A DNA stretch of 64,000 bases from a bacterium (GCA_021790935.1 JAJYFL010000002.1:117040-181039), one strand, 5' to 3'. Positions 42,921 through 52,600 are shown, counted from the stretch's first letter. Program-made: numbers and translations. The notes: generated by a model from the letters alone, not told the origin.

Positions 42921-44048
42921 TCTCGGTGCGCGGGTGGCCGCTTCTTTTTTAGGATCAGACGCTCAGGCTTGGCGGCATGTAGACAATTTCCGTCCTTGAA
43001 GTCTCGATACACCCGCTATTCCTTTTTCACGTTCGCGAGGACCCCTCCAGATCTGAGAGACTCTCCTCGACTTCCATTGGGGTGGCGGCGCAGATCACCA
43101 AACCGCGAAAACCCGATCGGGCACATAGCGGAATCCCCCTCCCCGGCAAATGCAGCCGCAGCACCATATTAGAGGGCTGAGATGCCATAGGCCTGGCATC
43201 GTTATGTCCACGCTCTCCGCATACAACCGATGGACCCATTCGGGCGCGAGATGCGGGTATTCTCTTGACGTGCGCGTTTCATTCGTTTTGGCCGGCCGAG
43301 CACGATCGAAGGTACCGTCGGCAGATCCGCAGAGTACAGCAAGTCGTCGCGCTGCAAGCGACGTCAGCGGCGCGCTGCGGCAAAGTCCGTGTCGAGCGAA
43401 ATCCCGCCGGTGTTCGGGCCCAACACCGACATCCTCGCCGCGCTGGCGCCCCCACCCCTGCGGCGGGTCAACCTCCAGGAACGATTCGGCGAGACGCGCA
43501 TCGCGAGCCTGATAAACACTGCCGCTGCAGGGCTAACAGCTACATGGGCCTTGCCGAATCTGCGGCTCGGACGCGGGTCCGGCTTGGAGAAGGGGGATGA
43601 GGTAGACTGGAATCCGACGACTGCTGGTTCCTTTCGGTGAGATTTCTCTTGCTAAGAAACCTTTTCCGAAAATCGGCGGTGGTCTCCGCCTATTTACAGC
43701 ATTATAGGGCTGCGGCCAACTTTCGCTGAAATAGCAAGGCGGAGCCCCGTTTCTTACGCGCGATAGGGCGTATGATCTGCCACGGAATCGGGAGAGTAGT
43801 GCTACCTGAACCCGGTCGGCGACTTGGCCAGGCAACGGTGATGGCGATAACCGCCGCGATCGTGAACGAACACGCGCGCGTCTATCGTGGGGGAATCCCG
43901 CTGGATTCTTGCGACTCGCGGTTCCCTGCGGATTCCCGTGTTCGCTTCCGGGGCAACGTGGTGACCGAGACGCCCACCTGCCGGCGGAACCTGAACCGAT
44001 CGCCCATGCGGAAGGCCTTCGGGGTCGCCCCAGGAGAAAGAAACCATT
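42921..44048. other. Long stretch without a supportable gene
   Basis: About 1.1 kb. Short frames are open (for example 43389-43640 and 43772-44185), but none has a recognisable domain plus a good start. A small hairpin (ggcgg / ccgcc, 43675-43690) precedes tattt. The promoter of the minus-strand membrane-protein gene should lie near 42930-43000. The rest may be decayed coding sequence. Confidence 0.5.
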
Positions 44049-44726
44049 GTGTTCGATGTCAACAATCCGAAGCATCGCCGGCACTTTTTTCTGGAACGAG
44101 GTCTGCGCAAGCGACCCATCGGATCCGGCAGCAATCTCGCACATCTCATGTCTCTGCCAAGGACCGTGTTGCCCATAAAACCTGAGGAGATCTTCGGAGA
44201 TATTCCGGTCCTCGTCGCCGGCGGCGTTGCAACGCGAGCGTATGCGCCGGAACGGGCAACCAAGGACATCGATTTCGTCGTCGAACACGATCGTTACGCC
44301 GACGCAATCAGGAGTCTGCGAGAGCGTAACTTCACGAAGCAGAACGACCTTTTCTTCCCGAACACCTCTCTTGGACTCTACGGTGAAGCGTGGCTGAAAG
44401 ATGGTCAGGAGATCGACCTCATCTCAAGTCCTCAGGAATGGTGTAAGCAAGCCTTTCGCGGACGTATCGCAGACCAGACGGGACTACGGGTCATTCCGTT
44501 GGCATACCTTGTTCTAATGAAGTATGATTCGGCTCGAGTGATCGATCAGGCGGACCTGAGCCGGATGCTCGGTCAACTTAACGATGAAAACCTCGAGCAT
44601 GTCGTCAAGGTTGTGAAGCGTTTTTCCGGTGACCCGAGCATCGCCGACGGAATCCGCCAGTACGCACAGTTAGGACGCTGGGAGTTGGAAACCAACGACC
44701 AAGGCGTACTCGATCATGGACGCTAA
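44049..44726 (+). CDS. Nucleotidyltransferase-fold protein (AbiEii/MNT-like)
   Basis: 225 aa. 'IPVLVAGGVATRAYAPERAT' followed by 'KDIDFVVEHDRYADAI' is the G-[GS]-x(n)-DxD-type core of small nucleotidyltransferase-fold proteins, here with Asp-x-Asp in KDIDF. A third acidic residue may be in 'GQEIDLIS'. Such proteins occur as AbiEii/MenT-type toxins or MNT antitoxins. A GTG at 44049 follows AGGAGAAAG; ATG 44148 is an alternative that starts just before the domain. No HEPN or AbiEi-type partner is recognised next to it. A remnant of a second copy's C-terminus is at 47001-47062. Confidence 0.7.
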   Translation: MFDVNNPKHRRHFFLERGLRKRPIGSGSNLAHLMSLPRTVLPIKPEEIFGDIPVLVAGGVATRAYAPERATKDIDFVVEHDRYADAIRSLRERNFTKQNDLFFPNTSLGLYGEAWLKDGQEIDLISSPQEWCKQAFRGRIADQTGLRVIPLAYLVLMKYDSARVIDQADLSRMLGQLNDENLEHVVKVVKRFSGDPSIADGIRQYAQLGRWELETNDQGVLDHGR

Positions 44727-44879
44727 ATCGCGAGATGTCGTTGCCATATTCGAACGCGGGAGACTCCCTTGCGGACTGTCGGCATTGGAACCGTTATCTT
44801 AGGGGGGTAAGCGCACTCATTGGGCGTTCATCGCGAGATGAAATCCGAAGGAAGTTGAAGGGGAAAAGCGCGGGTTGAA

Positions 44880-45806
44880 GTGCACGAACCGCGTTCGAGG
44901 CATACGCGAGTGCTGCCGACGACTCGTAGACACTTGGCTGACGCGGCGATGTTTAGGGAGAAGATTCAGGTGCGATTGAACAATATGTTACCGAAGAAAA
45001 TCGATAGTGAGCTTGGCTATAGGCTCGTGGCAGGCGTCTTTTTTCTGTCTGCTACTATTGTGGAATTGACGACACTCGACCGAAGGATCTGGTTCTTCAC
45101 GGCTGGGCCCACCATTGCCGTGGCAATGCTCCTTGGGGTTCTTGCATACCGGCGTGATTCGGCAGGGAAGCAATACCGGGACATCAGCAAATCGATACGC
45201 AGGGAACGGCTCCAGAACGAACTTTCCGTTAAGCTTGTCAGCAGCAAGTCCGAATTAATGTCACTCTGGCGACTCGACGTTGATTTGTACGGTCAAGAGG
45301 ATATGATTTCATACGAGCTATTCCTCGCGTGGTGGAACGCCTGCCCTATTGGTGCACACGTTCTCGTCGATGATGGGGAGATTGTCGGCGCTCTCGGACT
45401 CTGGCCGTTGCGAGAAGCCGCGTTCAACGAGTTGCTTGGCGGGCAGAGACCGGAGTCGCGTCTTTCGAGTAGAAGTTTCCACTCGGCGAAGGATGCGGCG
45501 CACGCGCGGTACTGGTATGCCGCGGGAGTAACGCTTCGGCCGAAATACAGAAAAAGGATCCACTTACATGCGCTGAAGATACTGATCGAGGCTACATTCC
45601 GCGACTTGTTTGTGACGATCGCGGGACAGTCGTCTATCGATATCTGCGCTTTGGCGTACACCCAAGAGGGAGAAGCGCTTCTTAGCCGATTTCGGTTTAC
45701 TGAATATCGCCAAGCGTCGGAAACCGTTCATAAGTTTCCGGTCTACGCCTTATTAGGTGTCACGCCCCAAGACCTTAGGGACCGAATCGAGCAACGTCTC
45801 GCTTGA
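44880..45806 (+). CDS. Membrane-anchored GNAT-like acetyltransferase, putative
   Basis: 308 aa. Two membrane helices (around 47-66 and 70-88; 'LVAGVFFLSATIVELTTL', 'IWFFTAGPTIAVAMLLGVLA') precede a basic stretch and a soluble domain. 'AHVLVDDGEIVGALGLWPL', 'YWYAAGVTLRPKYRKRIHLH' and 'LLSRFRFTEYRQ' follow the beta4-beta5 and CoA-loop order of GNAT folds, but the R/Q-x-x-G-x-G/A loop is degenerate. The substrate is unknown. GTG 44880 or ATG 44949 may be the start. The composition is A+T-richer than host genes. Confidence 0.6.
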   Translation: MHEPRSRHTRVLPTTRRHLADAAMFREKIQVRLNNMLPKKIDSELGYRLVAGVFFLSATIVELTTLDRRIWFFTAGPTIAVAMLLGVLAYRRDSAGKQYRDISKSIRRERLQNELSVKLVSSKSELMSLWRLDVDLYGQEDMISYELFLAWWNACPIGAHVLVDDGEIVGALGLWPLREAAFNELLGGQRPESRLSSRSFHSAKDAAHARYWYAAGVTLRPKYRKRIHLHALKILIEATFRDLFVTIAGQSSIDICALAYTQEGEALLSRFRFTEYRQASETVHKFPVYALLGVTPQDLRDRIEQRLA

Positions 45807-46033
45807 GCCCCGTCGCCGCAGTGGGAAGCCCGCGCCCGTCCACTAATTCTTTGCCTAATCCTGAATACAAGCATTACGACGAACTGCGCGCACTGTTGAA
45901 AAAAAAGCCGACGCCTTTCCAGTTTCCAGTTTTTTGGAAACGGGCCCAATTGGAGGTCGAGTTGTATCCGGACGAGTTCATGCAGCCTCGTCAATTTGGC
46001 CCGGCGCGCCTCGTTCCGCCGTTGCAGCAGTAG
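45803..46033 (+). CDS. Small hypothetical protein
   Basis: Up to 76 aa. A TTG at 45803 overlaps the GNAT-like stop, and a second TTG at 45851 gives a 60-aa version beginning (L)PNPEYKHYDELRALLKKKP. It is charged and proline-rich with no recognised family. It may be real because of its tight placement between two genes, but the start codons are weak. Confidence 0.4.
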   Translation: MSPVAAVGSPRPSTNSLPNPEYKHYDELRALLKKKPTPFQFPVFWKRAQLEVELYPDEFMQPRQFGPARLVPPLQQ

Positions 46034-46041
46034 CGCCAGAG

Positions 46042-46809
46042 ATGTCACGTTTTGTGAAACTGGAGCGCCTGGACCCGTACACCCTCTTCGGATCCGTCCT
46101 GCGCCGGTCGCGGCTGGCTATGAAGGCCGCTTACGATGAGGCCTTTGCGGCCCACCATCGCTGCACCGAACTGTTCCGCGAGCACCAGTGGGCGAGTTTC
46201 GACGATGCGAGAGGTCCGTTTAGCGTGGCGTCGCAGATCGCGGGCGCCCTCCCACAGCAGAGACGCTCCAAAGAAGAACTGGATCAGATGTTCGTTGACG
46301 CCCAGGCCGAGGATCTGCAAGCCGACTACCAGGCCTCGATCGTGGTCCTATTCGCAGACGATACCTTCCAGCGGTTCGCCGGTGGCGTCCTCGGGAAAGG
46401 GCCAGGCCTCAATCCCGGTTACGGTCCTACCTATGGCGGCGGCGTCCAGCTCACGACTCTACTGCGCGCCGGCACCAACACGATCCGGCACGTCTCCGAG
46501 TGGGATGACAGTAGCCTGCCCTTCCCCTACCCCGATCCGTCAACTCTGCCAAAGAAGAGCCCCTGGCGCCAACCGATGGAGAGCATCACCGTGATCCAAC
46601 GCGCCTTCGGGATCGGAATCCATGAACGGATCCGCGACGTCGTTTCGATGCGGGTCATTGTCGCGGTGGACGGTAAACTGGGGACGGAGCCGACGGACTA
46701 CACCCGGTTTGAAGCGGCGATAGTACAGGCCGCACGGGAGATAGCGGCGGAGGTGGACAGCCGCAAAGCCGCATCTAAAGCATCGGCTAGGCTCGACGCT
46801 GCGCTCTGA
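46042..46809 (+). CDS. Hypothetical protein, paralogous to the fragment at 38990-39256
   Basis: 255 aa from the ATG at 46042 ('MSRFVKLERLDPYTLFGSVL'). It is helical in the first half, with a Gly-rich middle ('GKGPGLNPGYGPTYGGG') and a conserved C-terminal segment ('WRQPMESITVIQRAFGIGIH'). No membrane helix is seen. The function is unknown. Two related sequences 7 kb apart suggest that this family is carried by the mobile region. Confidence 0.6.
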   Translation: MSRFVKLERLDPYTLFGSVLRRSRLAMKAAYDEAFAAHHRCTELFREHQWASFDDARGPFSVASQIAGALPQQRRSKEELDQMFVDAQAEDLQADYQASIVVLFADDTFQRFAGGVLGKGPGLNPGYGPTYGGGVQLTTLLRAGTNTIRHVSEWDDSSLPFPYPDPSTLPKKSPWRQPMESITVIQRAFGIGIHERIRDVVSMRVIVAVDGKLGTEPTDYTRFEAAIVQAAREIAAEVDSRKAASKASARLDAAL

Positions 46810-47147
46810 AATACCCCTCGGGATGAGCACGCACGCCGTTGCTCAAGATCGCTGTACTTTTTCGGATTAGACCTATCGTGCGGATTAAAGAACGGTACGC
46901 GTGGCAATGCGTTGAGCAAGCGCTTCCGCTCGACGAGAGCACTTGTATGCTGCCGTCCGTCCTCGTCGGACTATCTTTTTTGGGTTTTTCTCCGAGGGGG
47001 GATACGCGCAGCTGGGGCGGTGGGAGTTGGAAACCAAGAGCCGAGACGTACCGGATCAGTGACGCTGGACCGCGAGAGGACGGGTACGCTACCGGGAAGC
47101 GACGAATAGCGCCTCCTAACGTGGAAGAGACGCCGTCGCTCAGTCCC
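46810..47147. other. Spacer at the right edge of the accessory region
   Basis: Contains only a gene remnant (47001-47062). The sequence changes from A+T-richer to host-like composition near 47.1 kb, which I take as the approximate right border. Confidence 0.45.
47001..47062 (+). pseudogene. C-terminal remnant of a second nucleotidyltransferase-fold gene
   Basis: In one frame the stretch reads AQLGRWELETKSRDVPDQ then stop, matching the end of the protein encoded at 44049-44726 ('AQLGRWELETNDQGVLDHGR'). The two share a perfect 17-bp stretch, tgggagttggaaaccaa (47021-47037 and 44679-44695). Upstream sequence does not continue the match in frame, so only the tail survives. Confidence 0.6.
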
Positions 47148-47762
47148 ATGGCTTTGGCCTATCTGGCCGCCGACCGCATCGCAAAGCCGGGCGGCCCGCT
47201 AGGCTCCATCCACGCTCCCGTCGGCGGTGCGAAGGTGATCTTCGGCGATCTCTGCGCCAAGCTCTTCGCGGCGACGTTCCTGTATGTGCGCGACGCGGGT
47301 TCGATCGATTTCGGCATCGCCGAGCAAAGGACGGTCGTCGCTCGCGTTCCACGCGTCACGCTGCGCGCCCATGGGGTAGCTGCGGCGCTGCACCCGAGCG
47401 CGGCGCATCTCTACGATTGCATCGTCGACGGCGGCGGCGCGAGCGAGGCCGTGCGCCGTTGGTACCCAGACGACTGCGTTAGTCCGTGGAGTGTCGTCAT
47501 GCAGGCGGCCTACGACGAAGTCATCGCCGCGGGACTCGTGCGCGATGCGGAGCACCGCCGCGGCGGTGCGATCGGCGCGGTACGCATCGGCCTCCCGCAT
47601 GGCATCGCCGTGCGGGAGCGGTCGGCCGAGATCGCGGCTCTTGCGGATCCGTTCGCACGCCGCTGGCTGCGCTTCGTTTCCGAAGAACGGGTGCTGGCCG
47701 GCGCGCTCGTTGAGGATTGTTATCAGGGTGTGAAATCGCGCGTCAAGATAGCAGTTTCATGA
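47148..47762 (+). CDS. Hypothetical protein
   Basis: 204 aa from the ATG at 47148 ('MALAYLAADRIAKPGG'); a GTG at 47121 is also possible. It is alpha/beta-rich with host-like high G+C. Segments include 'DLCAKLFAATFLYVRDAGSI' and 'PWSVVMQAAYDEVIAAGLVR'. No family is recognised. It is convergent with the CsoR-type regulator, overlapping its end by 20 bp. The open frame further upstream crosses a gene remnant and is not used. Confidence 0.6.
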   Translation: MALAYLAADRIAKPGGPLGSIHAPVGGAKVIFGDLCAKLFAATFLYVRDAGSIDFGIAEQRTVVARVPRVTLRAHGVAAALHPSAAHLYDCIVDGGGASEAVRRWYPDDCVSPWSVVMQAAYDEVIAAGLVRDAEHRRGGAIGAVRIGLPHGIAVRERSAEIAALADPFARRWLRFVSEERVLAGALVEDCYQGVKSRVKIAVS

Positions 47763-48075
47763 AGGTGTCGGTCAGCCGGCCGAGTTCCGAGCGATCGACG
47801 CCGCCTTCCGCCTTTGGACGGATGCAGTCGGCCATGCTGGTGGCCATGAGTTTGACGCCTGCACGTTCGAGTGCCACGCGCGCGGCCGTCATCTGCTGCG
47901 CGATGAGATGGCAATCGCGCCGCTCCACGATCATGCGCTGAACCGCGCGGATCTGCCCTTCGACGCGCCGCAGGCGACCGAGGATATCGTCCACGCTCTC
48001 ATCCGAGATGCGTAACGCATTCTCGCTTGCGCGAGGTGGGGCGGCCTTTTGAGGGTCGCTCCGGCGGGCTGACAT
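47743..48075 (-). CDS. CsoR/CstR-family (DUF156) transcriptional repressor
   Basis: 110 aa. 'ILGRLRRVEGQIRAVQRMIV' and 'ALERAGVKLMATSMADCIRP' are the all-helical CsoR fold. The first ligand position is Cys55 ('ERRDC') and the third is Cys84. Four residues before Cys84 is Ser80 rather than the His needed for Cu(I) in CsoR. Two cysteines without that His is the arrangement in the persulfide sensor CstR. The DUF2892 gene divergent from it fits that reading. A promoter directly upstream predicts a transcript starting at or near the ATG. Confidence 0.88.
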   Translation of the reverse strand: MSARRSDPQKAAPPRASENALRISDESVDDILGRLRRVEGQIRAVQRMIVERRDCHLIAQQMTAARVALERAGVKLMATSMADCIRPKAEGGVDRSELGRLTDTFMKLLS

Positions 48076-48081
48076 GGGCTC

Positions 48082-48133
48082 AGTATACATACCCCTGCAT
48101 AGTATTGCAATACCCTACTGGGTATGGTATTAT
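48082..48133. promoter_or_regulatory. Divergent promoters sharing a palindromic -35 box
   Basis: TTGCAA at 48105-48110 is its own reverse complement. To the right, a 17-bp spacer leads to TATTAT (48128-48133), serving the efflux operon. To the left, on the minus strand, a 17-bp spacer leads to TATACT (48082-48087), serving the repressor gene. The repressor transcript would begin about at the A of its ATG (48075), that is leaderless. Confidence 0.6.
48110..48125. promoter_or_regulatory. Probable CsoR/CstR operator
   Basis: ataccctactgggtat is an inverted repeat with the T-A-C-C-C...G-G-G-T-A arrangement typical of CsoR-family operators. It sits in the spacer of the rightward promoter, where binding would block RNA polymerase. 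A related half-site, catacccctgcata (48088-48101), lies in the leftward spacer. Confidence 0.6.
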
Positions 48134-48199
48134 GGCCGGCGTGAGGGCCGTTTGCCCTCACAATGCATTTGCCTAAGCCTCAAGAGGACAAGGATGATC

Positions 48200-48457
48200 A
48201 TGACGGTCTCGTCGTTATTCGAGGGCCTTTCGTGCCGAGCCGCCGACCGCGGTTGGCAGGTCGAATCGCGCGTCCGCGCGATCGCCGGCACGCTGGTGCT
48301 CGCGAGTCTGGCTCTCTCGCTGCTCGATCGCCGCTGGCTGTGGCTCGCCGCGTTCGTCGGTGCGAATCTCTTGCAGTCCGGCCTCAGCGGCTGGTGCTTG
48401 CTCTCGAACCTGCTCTCGCTCGCGCGTCGCGGGCGAGAGCAGGGGAGCGATCGATGA
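48200..48457 (+). CDS. DUF2892 (YgaP-like transmembrane) protein
   Basis: 85 aa. The paired hydrophobic helices 'AIAGTLVLASLALSLLD' and 'WLAAFVGANLLQSGLSGWC' carry the DUF2892 pattern (Q-s-x-f-t-x-x-C-x). This domain is often fused to or next to rhodanese domains in sulfide or persulfide operons controlled by CstR. ATG 48200 has AAGG six bases upstream; ATG 48194 is the alternative. The stop overlaps the adaptor start (ATGA). First gene of the efflux operon. Confidence 0.8.
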   Translation: MTVSSLFEGLSCRAADRGWQVESRVRAIAGTLVLASLALSLLDRRWLWLAAFVGANLLQSGLSGWCLLSNLLSLARRGREQGSDR

Positions 48458-49602
48458 GGCGCCTTCTGTTCGGCGTGGCGGCATTAGCCGGCAGCTCCCT
48501 GCTGCTGAGCGCGTGCGGGAGCCCTGGTAAAACCGTTGCCACCGATTCCAGCGTTCCCGTCACGACCGCGGCAGCACGCTCGACGTCGTTTTCGTCGCCG
48601 TTGGAACTCTCCGGAACCTTGACGGCCGTCCGCAGCGTAACCGTCGGCGCGGCCGCGCCGGGGCGCATCGTTGCCGTCGACGTACGCGTCGGCGACCGCG
48701 TAGGTGCGGGCGAGGTTCTGGCGCAGGTCGACGCATCTCAGTACGCGGCGCAACTCGCCGGCGCGCAAGCCGGGGTCTCCGCCGCGGTCGACGAACAGCG
48801 CGCGGCCCAGGCGCAGCTCGCCCAAGCGCGCAGCCGGCTCGAACTCGCGCAGACGACGGCACGCCGTATGTCGCAACTCTACGCCGAGGGCGCGATATCC
48901 AAACAACAGCAAGACGAGACGCAGGCCGCACTCGCCGCCGCGCGTTCCGGCGTCGACCAGGCGCAAGCCGGCACGAGCGCCGCCGGCGGCATCTCGGCGC
49001 AGGCGCGGGCCGGCGTGGCAGCTGCGAGCGTGCCGTTGCGCGACGCGACGCTGGTCGCGCCGTTTGCCGGAGTCGTGACGCAAAAATTCGTCGCGCCCGG
49101 CGCCGTGGTCGGCCCGGGGAGCCCCGTCGTCGTCCTGCAGGATACGTCGGATCTCGAAATCGACGTCGCGGTGCCCGAAGACGACCTCGCAGCCTTCGTC
49201 CCCGGCGCTCCGGTCTCGGTCCGCATCGATGCGCTCGGCAATCTCACGGTGCCGGCGCGCGTTCGCGCGATCGTACCGTCGGAGAATCCCGCGCTGCGCT
49301 CGGATACGGTGAAGATCTCGCTTGCGCCGCGCCGAGGCTTACTGCCCGGAATGTTCGCGCGCGTGGCGGTTGCGGGGGCCTCGCATAGCGGCGTCGGCGT
49401 TCCGCCCGCGGCGCTCGTAACGCGCGCGGGGCAGACGGGCGTCTTCGTCGTGAGCGCCGGTACGGCGACGTTCGTTCCGGTGCAGACCGGCGTCGTCACC
49501 GGAACGCAAGTCGAGGTCCGCGGCGTGCGGCCCTCCGCTCGCGTTGCCGTCACCGGCGTCGCACGGCTGACCGACGGGGCGCAGGTTACGGTAGCCCATT
49601 GA
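48454..49602 (+). CDS. RND efflux periplasmic adaptor (membrane fusion lipoprotein)
   Basis: 382 aa. The lipoprotein signal ends in LLLSAC. A lipoyl half 'APGRIVAVDVRVGDRVGAGE', a long coiled-coil hairpin (about 90-185, Ala/Gln-rich), the second lipoyl half 'LVAPFAGVVTQKFVAPGAVV' and a beta-barrel follow. It links the inner-membrane RND pump to the TolC-type channel encoded downstream. Start and stop both overlap neighbouring genes, giving tight coupling. Confidence 0.93.
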   Translation: MRRLLFGVAALAGSSLLLSACGSPGKTVATDSSVPVTTAAARSTSFSSPLELSGTLTAVRSVTVGAAAPGRIVAVDVRVGDRVGAGEVLAQVDASQYAAQLAGAQAGVSAAVDEQRAAQAQLAQARSRLELAQTTARRMSQLYAEGAISKQQQDETQAALAAARSGVDQAQAGTSAAGGISAQARAGVAAASVPLRDATLVAPFAGVVTQKFVAPGAVVGPGSPVVVLQDTSDLEIDVAVPEDDLAAFVPGAPVSVRIDALGNLTVPARVRAIVPSENPALRSDTVKISLAPRRGLLPGMFARVAVAGASHSGVGVPPAALVTRAGQTGVFVVSAGTATFVPVQTGVVTGTQVEVRGVRPSARVAVTGVARLTDGAQVTVAH

Positions 49603-52600
49603 TGCACAAGCAAAACGCCGCCGGGCGGATGGCCCGGTACTTCCTTCAATCGAAGCTGACGCCCGCGATCGTCATCGCGATCTGCGTCTGGGGCATCCTC
49701 GCGATCCTTCAAACGCCGCGTCAGGAGAATCCGCAGATTACGATGCCGGCGGCGACGATCGTAACGCAGTACCCCGGTGCCTCCTCACGAGAAGTGCAGA
49801 AGCTCGTCACCGAGCGCGGCGAGCGCGTGCTGCAAGAGATACCGGGAATCGATCATATCTATTCGACGTCGACACAGAACGTCTCGATCATGACGGTGCT
49901 CTTCCACGTCGGTGACGATCCAACCAAATCGTTCGTCAGCCTCTACGATCAAGTGTTCGCGCACTTGGACGACCTCCCGCCCGGTGCGTCGCAGCCGCAG
50001 ATCACGCCGCTCTCCGTCGACGACATTCCGATCGTCGTGCTGACGCTGCACGCGGCGAACTATAACCGCGGCCAGCTCTACATGGCCGCCCAGCGGCTCG
50101 TCGATGCGATCCGTTCGATCGACGGCGTCTCGACCATCGATACCTACGGCGGGCGCCCGCGCCAGGTCGCCGTCACGCTCGACCCGGTGAAACTCGCGGC
50201 CTACGGCATCGCGCCGGGAGAGATCGCGGCTGCGCTCGGCACGACGAACCTGACGCAAGCGGTCGGGAACCTGCGCGAGAGCGGCAGCGAATTTGCCGTC
50301 CACGCCGGTACCGCGTATACGAACGTGAATCAGGTCCGCGCTCAGATCGTCGGCGTCAGCGACGGGCAAGCGGTCTCGCTCGGCCAGGTCGCCCGGGTTG
50401 AACTGGGCTGGGCACCGGTGCGGTCGCAGACGCAGTTCGCTTACGGCGGCGCTGAAAAGAAGGCGTCCAAAGAACAGCAGCCTGCGGTGAGCATCGCGAT
50501 CGCGAAGAAGGCGGGCACCAACGCCGTTACGATCGCCGGCCGCATCTTGGCCACGGTCAAGACCACGCAGATGCCTCCGGGCGTTCGCGTGACGGTTACG
50601 CGCAACGACGGCAACAAAGCCAACCTCGCGGTCAACGAGCTCATCCAGCGCCTGATCGAAGCGATCGTCATCGTCGTGATCCTCCTGCTCGTGCTCGGCT
50701 GGCGCGAAGCGCTGGTCGTTGCCACGGCGATCCCGCTCACGCTTTTCGTCACGCTCGGAATCGGCATGCTGACCGGCCAGACGATCAACCGCATCACCCT
50801 GTTCGCACTTATTCTCGGGCTCGGGCTGCTGGTCGACCAGGCGATCGTGATCGTCGAGAACATCCATCGCCACTACCACGTCGATCCCGATATGCCGAAG
50901 GCGGAGGCCACGGTGCGCGCGGTCGTGGAGATCGGCAGCCCCACGACCCTGGCCACGGTCGCGGTCGTGCTCTCGTTTCTCCCGATGCTGTTCGTAACCG
51001 GAATGATGGGCCCGTACATGCGGCCGATTCCGATCAACGTGCCGATCGCGATGATCGCCTCGCTGCTCATAGCATTCACGATCACGCCATGGGCGACGTA
51101 CGCGCTCCTGCGCAATCAGAAGCCCAAAGCGGCGCACGGACCGCCGCGTTGGGTCGCGCCGTTTCGAAACGCGCTCGCGCATCTGCTCGATAAGCGAAGC
51201 GCCGGACGAGTCTTTCTGCTGGTGCTGCTCCTCGCGTTCCTCGCGAGCGCGATGCTGCCGGTCTTCAAACTCGTGAAATTCCGCATGCTGCCCGACGCCA
51301 ACCAGACGTCGTTTCTCGTATCGATCGACGGGCCGCCGTCGAGTACGGTCGCCGCGACGGCGCGCATCGCCGATGCCGTCGGCGCGGTGCTCGGCCAGAC
51401 GCCGCAAGTGGCCAACTACGAAACGTTCGTCGGCACCAATGCCGTCCCGGATCTCGCGGCGCTCCTGCAAGGCACCGTCTTCCGCGACGCGCCGAACCTG
51501 GCCGACATCCGCGTGAATCTGTTGCCCAAGGACCGGCGTAAGACGCAGTCCGCACCACTCGTCGCAGAGATCCGCTCGAAACTCCAAGAGGTCGCCGCCC
51601 GGTACGGAGCGACGCTTCGTATCCTGCAAGTTCCGCCGGGGCCACCCGTACGCGACACGATCCTCGCAAAGATCTACGGCCCCGATTCCGGCGTGCGGCG
51701 CGCGATCGCGTCCCGCGTCGTGGGGATGATGCAGCACGAGCGAGGCGTCGTCGATATCGATTCGAGCTTCAAGGCGTTGCCGGCGGGCTTGCAGTTGGAG
51801 GTCGATCAGCGTAAGGCCGCGCTTTCGGGTGTGGACGGCGCGACGATCGCGCAGACGCTCGGGATGGCGCTCCACGGCGCTTCGGTCTCGACGCTGCACG
51901 CCCAGGGCGATGCCCGTCCGGTCGGCATCTTCGTACGCTTCGGGCCGGAGTACCGCAAAGATGCAGCCGCGCTCGGATCGATCCTGATTCCGTCGCGCAT
52001 GGGCGGCTTGGTGCCGCTCTCGAGCGTGACCCGGGTCCTCGCAACCGCGGTGGCCCAGCCGCTCTATCGCGACGACTACCGGGACGTCACGTACGTCGGC
52101 GCCGATATGGCTGGGCGCAGTTCGACGTACGCCGTCATCGATATGGCGCTGGCGCTGATGCATCACCCGCTCCCCGCCGGCTACCGGCTCTCCTGGGGCG
52201 GCGAATGGCACCTGACCAATACGGTCTTCGCCGATCTGGGGCGCGCGATGCTGATCGCGTTCATCCTGATCTATTTCCTGCTCGTCGCGCGCTTTCGGTC
52301 GTTCTCCATTCCGCTGGTGGTGCTGGCGGCCGTACCGCTGGCGGTTATCGGCGTGATGCCGGGGTTCGCGCTCCTGGCGCCCTTCGGCATCTACTTCTCG
52401 GCAACGGCGATGATCGGGCTGATCGCGCTCATCGGTATCGTGGTCCGCAACTCGATTATTTTGATCGAGTTCATCGAGGACAAGATTCGCGAAGGCGTTC
52501 CCCTGCGCGAGGCCTTGATCGAAGCGACCACCGCCCGAACGCGACCGATCTTTCTAACCGCCGCAGCCGGCGTGCTCTCCTCGATCGTCATTGCGGCCGA

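Noticed and set aside
43389..43640. 83-aa frame with 'IPPVFGPNTDILAALAPPPL'
   Set aside because: No family match recognised, weak start and competing frames; kept as part of a gene-free stretch.
43772..44185. 137-codon plus-strand frame upstream of the nucleotidyltransferase gene
   Set aside because: Overlaps the real gene out of frame and shows no conserved pattern.
46810..47147. Right-end attachment-site copy of the tmRNA 3' end
   Set aside because: No stretch resembling the tmRNA T-arm or acceptor end was found there.
49785..52211. 808-codon open frame on the minus strand
   Set aside because: Antisense to the RND pump gene, Arg/Asp/His-rich with no domain; a typical shadow in high-G+C DNA.
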